DNA from: an uncultured SAR86 cluster bacterium
Lineage (GTDB): Bacteria; Pseudomonadota; Gammaproteobacteria; Magnimaribacterales; D2472
Direction: 5' to 3'
DNA length: 64,000 nucleotides
NCBI GenBank assembly: GCA_905181595.1
Contig: CAJIYI010000001.1
Span: forward strand, 649,938 to 713,937
Numbering within the stretch: the first letter of the stretch is position 1; the number at the start of each line of letters is the position of its first letter. A model generated the notes under the pieces. It searched no databases. It saw only the letters and a program-made list of their open reading frames with translations, and was not told the origin of the DNA. A program made the position numbers and the translations under genes. Positions 62,118 to 64,000 of this stretch are shown piece by piece.

Positions 62118-64000
62118 CTTTTAACAATGCTTTGTATCATCTTGGATAGGTTATCCATTGATACATCATCTTTCTTAACTAATCCAACAACCCTTTCTTT
62201 CAATAGATCTTCCTGAACGTCTGTTAAATCTTTTCCAGAGAAAACGAATACAGGAGCTCTTTTGTCTTCAGGCACATCTTTGATGTAGTTATCAAGAAAT
62301 TCAAACCCATCCATGCGAGGCATTTCTAGATCTAGATAATTAAGCTGGCTCATCTTTTGTTCGCTCTAGACCCTCTTTTCCATCTCTGGCATCAATAGGG
62401 CGGTAACCCGCATCTTTAAGAAGCCTTGAAAGTAATTCTCTAACGTCCTTATCATCATCAATTACAAGAACTTTTTGATTTTTAGCATCCCGGCCAAGAA
62501 GGCGTTGCACGGTGTTCACGAAATGAGACCTATCAATTGGCTTCGTTAGATAGTCATTAGCACCAAGAGATGCTGCTAGATTTGATTGATTTAATTGACT
62601 GATCATGATGACAGGAATATCTTTTAAGCTCTTGATCAGTTTTACATTCTTTTAATAAAGACCATCCATCTCTACCTGGCATAAAACATCTAGGAGTATT
62701 AATTTAGGCTTAACTTCCCTGATTAACTCCATGCCTTTTTCGCTATTTGTAGCTCCAATAAGAGTTAAGATTGAGCTTAGATATCGTTCTTTTAATTAAA
62801 TCATGCATTGCAACATCGTCGTCAACAAGAACAACTAGATTATCATCAGAGTCGAGGTTGATAACATTGCTATCAACATCGTCCTCATTGTATTCAGGAC
62901 ATTCACGTGGGACAGATAGCGTAAAGACAGAGCCAACACCTTCTTCACTGGTTAGCACCACTTCACCGCCCATCATTTCTGCGAATTTCTTGGATATAGG
63001 CAAGCCCAAGCCTGTTCCACCATGGTTAGCAGAAGTGGAGCGTTCGGCCTGAGTGTATTCTTCAAAAACCTTAGCTACTCCCTCAGCACTCATGCCAGCG
63101 CCTGTATCTATCACGGCAAAATCAATAAACTCAACACCTTCAACTGATCTCGCTCTAACATCAAGAGTGACGGTACCGTTTTTTGTAAATTTAAAACCGT
63201 TGCTTAGAAAGTTGGTTAAACATTGTCTGAGTTTAGTTTCATCTTGAGACATGGACCCCATGGCACCATCAAAATTCACAACAAAGCCATTATCATTTTT
63301 AGCGGCCAGCGGCTCAGAAATATTTTTAATCGTTTCTACCATGTTCTCGATCTCAAAACTCGTAATAAACAGCTCCATTTTCCCAGCTTCAATTTTCGAT
63401 AAATCAAGAATATTGTTAATCAGCGATAGGAGATGAGATCCAGACGATGTAATTTTTTTAAGATCTGGAAGCAAGTCATCGTAACCGAGATCTTCACAAT
63501 CCTCGTAGAGCATCTCACCGTAACCCAAAATTGCATTTAGTGGTGTTCGCAGTTCGTGACTCATGTTGGCAAAGAATTTAGTCTTTTGGTCACTGGCATC
63601 TCTTGCCTCATCACGAGCTGTTTCCATTTCACCAGTTCTAGCATCAATCAGACCACCAACTTCATCAGACATTCTTGAGAAAGCTACAAGCATTAATTCA
63701 ACTGATGCTTCTTCGCTGGCGTTTCGGTCTGAATTATCAGCAAGATCTTTCATTTTTTTAATGTCATTGAGAATAAGAGTTCTTGCACTCCCGTCTAGCT
63801 GATCAGCTAGGGCCGACATTTTTTCAATAATAACCTCGTCTCTTTCATGTCTTCGTTTACCTTGCTCCTCTCTAATTGACTCCATTTCAAGTAGATGAGC
63901 TTTGTATGTTTTCAAAGCTGCAGAAAGTTGACCAACCTCATCAGTTTCCGATGCAAGCATCCCTTTTCTAACAGGCATTTCTTGGGTGTGATCGCCTTTT
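62114..64000 (-). CDS. hybrid histidine kinase with C-terminal receivers (partial, frameshifted)
   Basis: The frame is open to the right window edge, so the sensor is outside. It begins with a HAMP-like KGMLASETDEVGQLSAAL, then a coiled coil, HisKA (FFANMSHELRTPLNAILGYGEML), and HATPase (LRQCLTNFLSNGFKFT, IDTGAGMS, GGTGLGLPISKKF). Three receivers follow, broken by indels near 62775, 62650 and 62345: VVLVDDDVAMHDLI with LILLDVLMPGRDGW; KVLVIDDDKDVRELLSRLLKDAGY continuing as LDLEMPRMDGFEFL. The first and second receiver segments are clear; the exact number needs a corrected sequence. It should autophosphorylate and pass phosphate to the receivers of the plus-strand cluster. Confidence 0.88.

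Noticed and set aside
1..64000. CRISPR array, toxin-antitoxin or restriction defence island
   Set aside because: No regularly spaced repeats, cas genes, methylase/nuclease or typical defence domains were seen on either strand.

Overview
The window looks like a stretch of chromosome from an AT-rich, streamlined marine gammaproteobacterium, SAR86-like in character. Genes are packed with ATGA-type overlaps. Gammaproteobacterial orthologues are recognisable (tatD, yadG/yadH, yheS, bolA, ogt, queF, betA). The catalogue is rich in secreted hydrolases and oxygenases: a GH3 glucosidase, a sulfatase, M16/M28/DUF885 peptidases, two Baeyer-Villiger-type monooxygenases, a P450 and a DUF3604 protein. There is no rRNA operon, CRISPR array, integrase, transposase or phage module. 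The assignment to SAR86 is inference; there is no phylogenetic marker here to prove it.

Layout. 0-7.7 kb: end of pgl, GH3 glucosidase, DUF5916 outer-membrane protein, a Fur-type operator over a bL33-like gene, then an IDO-family dioxygenase and a CinA-like/nucleotidyltransferase fusion. 7.7-17.8 kb: operon of BVMO, sulfatase and alpha/beta hydrolase, convergent with amidohydrolase, renalase-like oxidoreductase and photolyase; then a PhoD-like phosphatase and a two-repeat lipoprotein. 17.9-30 kb: tRNA-Gly; ogt-bolA-RND exporter-CaiB racemase; tatD; a seven-gene run of thioesterase, MoxR, VWA/CoxE, permease, yadG, yadH, queF. 30-38 kb: pseudoazurin, tRNA-Ser, a winged-helix regulator with a membrane protein, DUF885 peptidase, a VOC protein, a LexA-box-controlled 77-residue protein followed by a structured RNA and terminator, an EamA-rhodanese-VOC operon, ggt and tRNA-Arg.

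38.1-41.7 kb is badly broken in reading frame (Zur/Fur-like regulator, DUF3604, NAPE-PLD-like metallo-hydrolase). 42.1-44.9 kb is an intact, visibly GC-richer BCCT-like transporter plus choline dehydrogenase pair, probably acquired. 45-58.5 kb holds a sterol-desaturase-type hydroxylase, a thioesterase, yheS, P450, M16 and M28 peptidases, a second BVMO and small proteins, ending at a second tRNA-Arg almost identical to the first. 58.7-64 kb is a c-di-GMP/phosphorelay cluster: EAL, H-box/REC/GGDEF, a single-domain receiver, and a convergent hybrid histidine kinase cut by the window end.

At least fifteen genes carry one or more single-base frameshifts with perfectly recognisable sequence in the next frame. 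They cluster after about 36 kb, and only two genes before that (near 16.8 and 17.3 kb) are affected. I read most of these as sequencing or assembly errors, and I annotate the reconstructed genes as single features. The most promising biology is the near-perfect SOS box in front of an unrecognised 77-aa gene plus structured RNA (33.9-34.5 kb), the Fur-type operator overlapping a bL33-like gene (5.2 kb), and the photolyase-family protein that seems to have lost iron-sulfur cluster cysteines.
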